Shown here in pieces: positions 5,215-5,322 of a DNA stretch of 5,322 nt. This stretch comes from Archaeoglobaceae archaeon (GTDB lineage Archaea; Halobacteriota; Archaeoglobi; Archaeoglobales; JdFR-42), in the NCBI GenBank assembly GCA_015523685.1, contig WAJW01000028.1:1-5322 (forward strand), given 5' to 3'. Numbering within the stretch: position 1 is the first letter of the stretch; the number at the start of each line of letters is the position of its first letter. The notes under the pieces were generated by a model that was given only the letters and a program-made list of their open reading frames with translations, was not told where the DNA came from and made no database searches. The translations under genes and the position numbers were made by a program.

Positions 5215-5322
5215 ATGGCAAAGCGATTCAGTACCATAATCTCAGATGAAATGTACAACATTTTACAAAAGTATACTAAAATTTATAGAACTCAAAGAAA
5301 AGTGATTGAAGAAGCATTAAAA
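5215..5322 (+). CDS. Probable ribbon-helix-helix-like DNA-binding protein or antitoxin, partial (3' end off the window)
   Basis: The ATG at 5215 opens a frame of 36 codons to the window edge: MAKRFSTIISDEMYNILQKY, then TKIYRTQRKVIEEALK. The pattern of a short basic beta-strand (KRFSTIIS), a first helix (DEMYNILQKYTK) and a second helix ending IEEALK fits the ribbon-helix-helix (CopG/MetJ-like) fold used by many archaeal regulators and antitoxins. No Shine-Dalgarno site precedes the ATG and no TATA box sits at the spacing expected for a leaderless start, so expression signals are unclear. Codons are AT-rich compared with the exported-protein genes. The fold assignment is from pattern only. Confidence 0.55.
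   Translation, partial: MAKRFSTIISDEMYNILQKYTKIYRTQRKVIEEALK

Noticed and set aside
1..5322. CRISPR array, tRNA or rRNA genes
   Set aside because: I saw no regularly spaced repeats and no tRNA- or rRNA-like segments.

Overview
The window looks like accessory DNA from an archaeon, most plausibly Archaeoglobales-like (Archaeoglobus, Geoglobus or Ferroglobus), although no single gene fixes the genus. The signs are Shine-Dalgarno sites of the GGAGGTGAT type, an AT-rich TATA box with a purine-rich BRE-like flank, a C-terminal tail resembling an archaeosortase (PGF-CTERM-like) signal, many N-glycosylation sequons in exported proteins, and a DDE transposase of a type I associate with archaeal insertion sequences.

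Left two thirds (1 to about 3580, all minus strand): an exported-protein cluster read right to left. A good TATA box (3571-3579) drives a 22-codon cysteine-rich leader ORF (3472-3540). Its stop codon overlaps the ribosome binding site of a small monoheme cytochrome c-like protein (3068-3460). That protein has one CxxCH site, an EF-hand/thrombospondin-3-like calcium loop and a C-terminal membrane tail. After a 126-bp gap holding a perfect 14-bp palindrome and a short hairpin comes a 732-residue secreted eight-bladed PQQ-type beta-propeller with two DUF4430 domains (743-2941). One base after its stop, a second exported DUF4430 protein begins (1-741, cut by the window edge). The last two genes are certainly coupled. 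Together the cluster suggests a cell-surface module that may combine electron transfer with ligand or partner binding; that role is inference.

Middle (about 3590-3950, plus strand): a decayed vapBC-like toxin-antitoxin locus. A PIN-domain start (IFVDTN) lies behind a good ribosome binding site and overlaps the end of an antitoxin-like frame, but the toxin is broken by stops and frame changes.

Right third: an insertion sequence of about 1.1 kb (about 3948-5054). Its minus-strand transposase is split by a +1 frameshift near 4587, although all three presumed catalytic acidic residues are present across the two frames. A perfect 8-bp-stem hairpin with TATAAG in its loop lies directly upstream of the transposase start. 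The last 270 bases hold an unexplained open frame and the start of a probable ribbon-helix-helix-type regulator or antitoxin (5215 onward).
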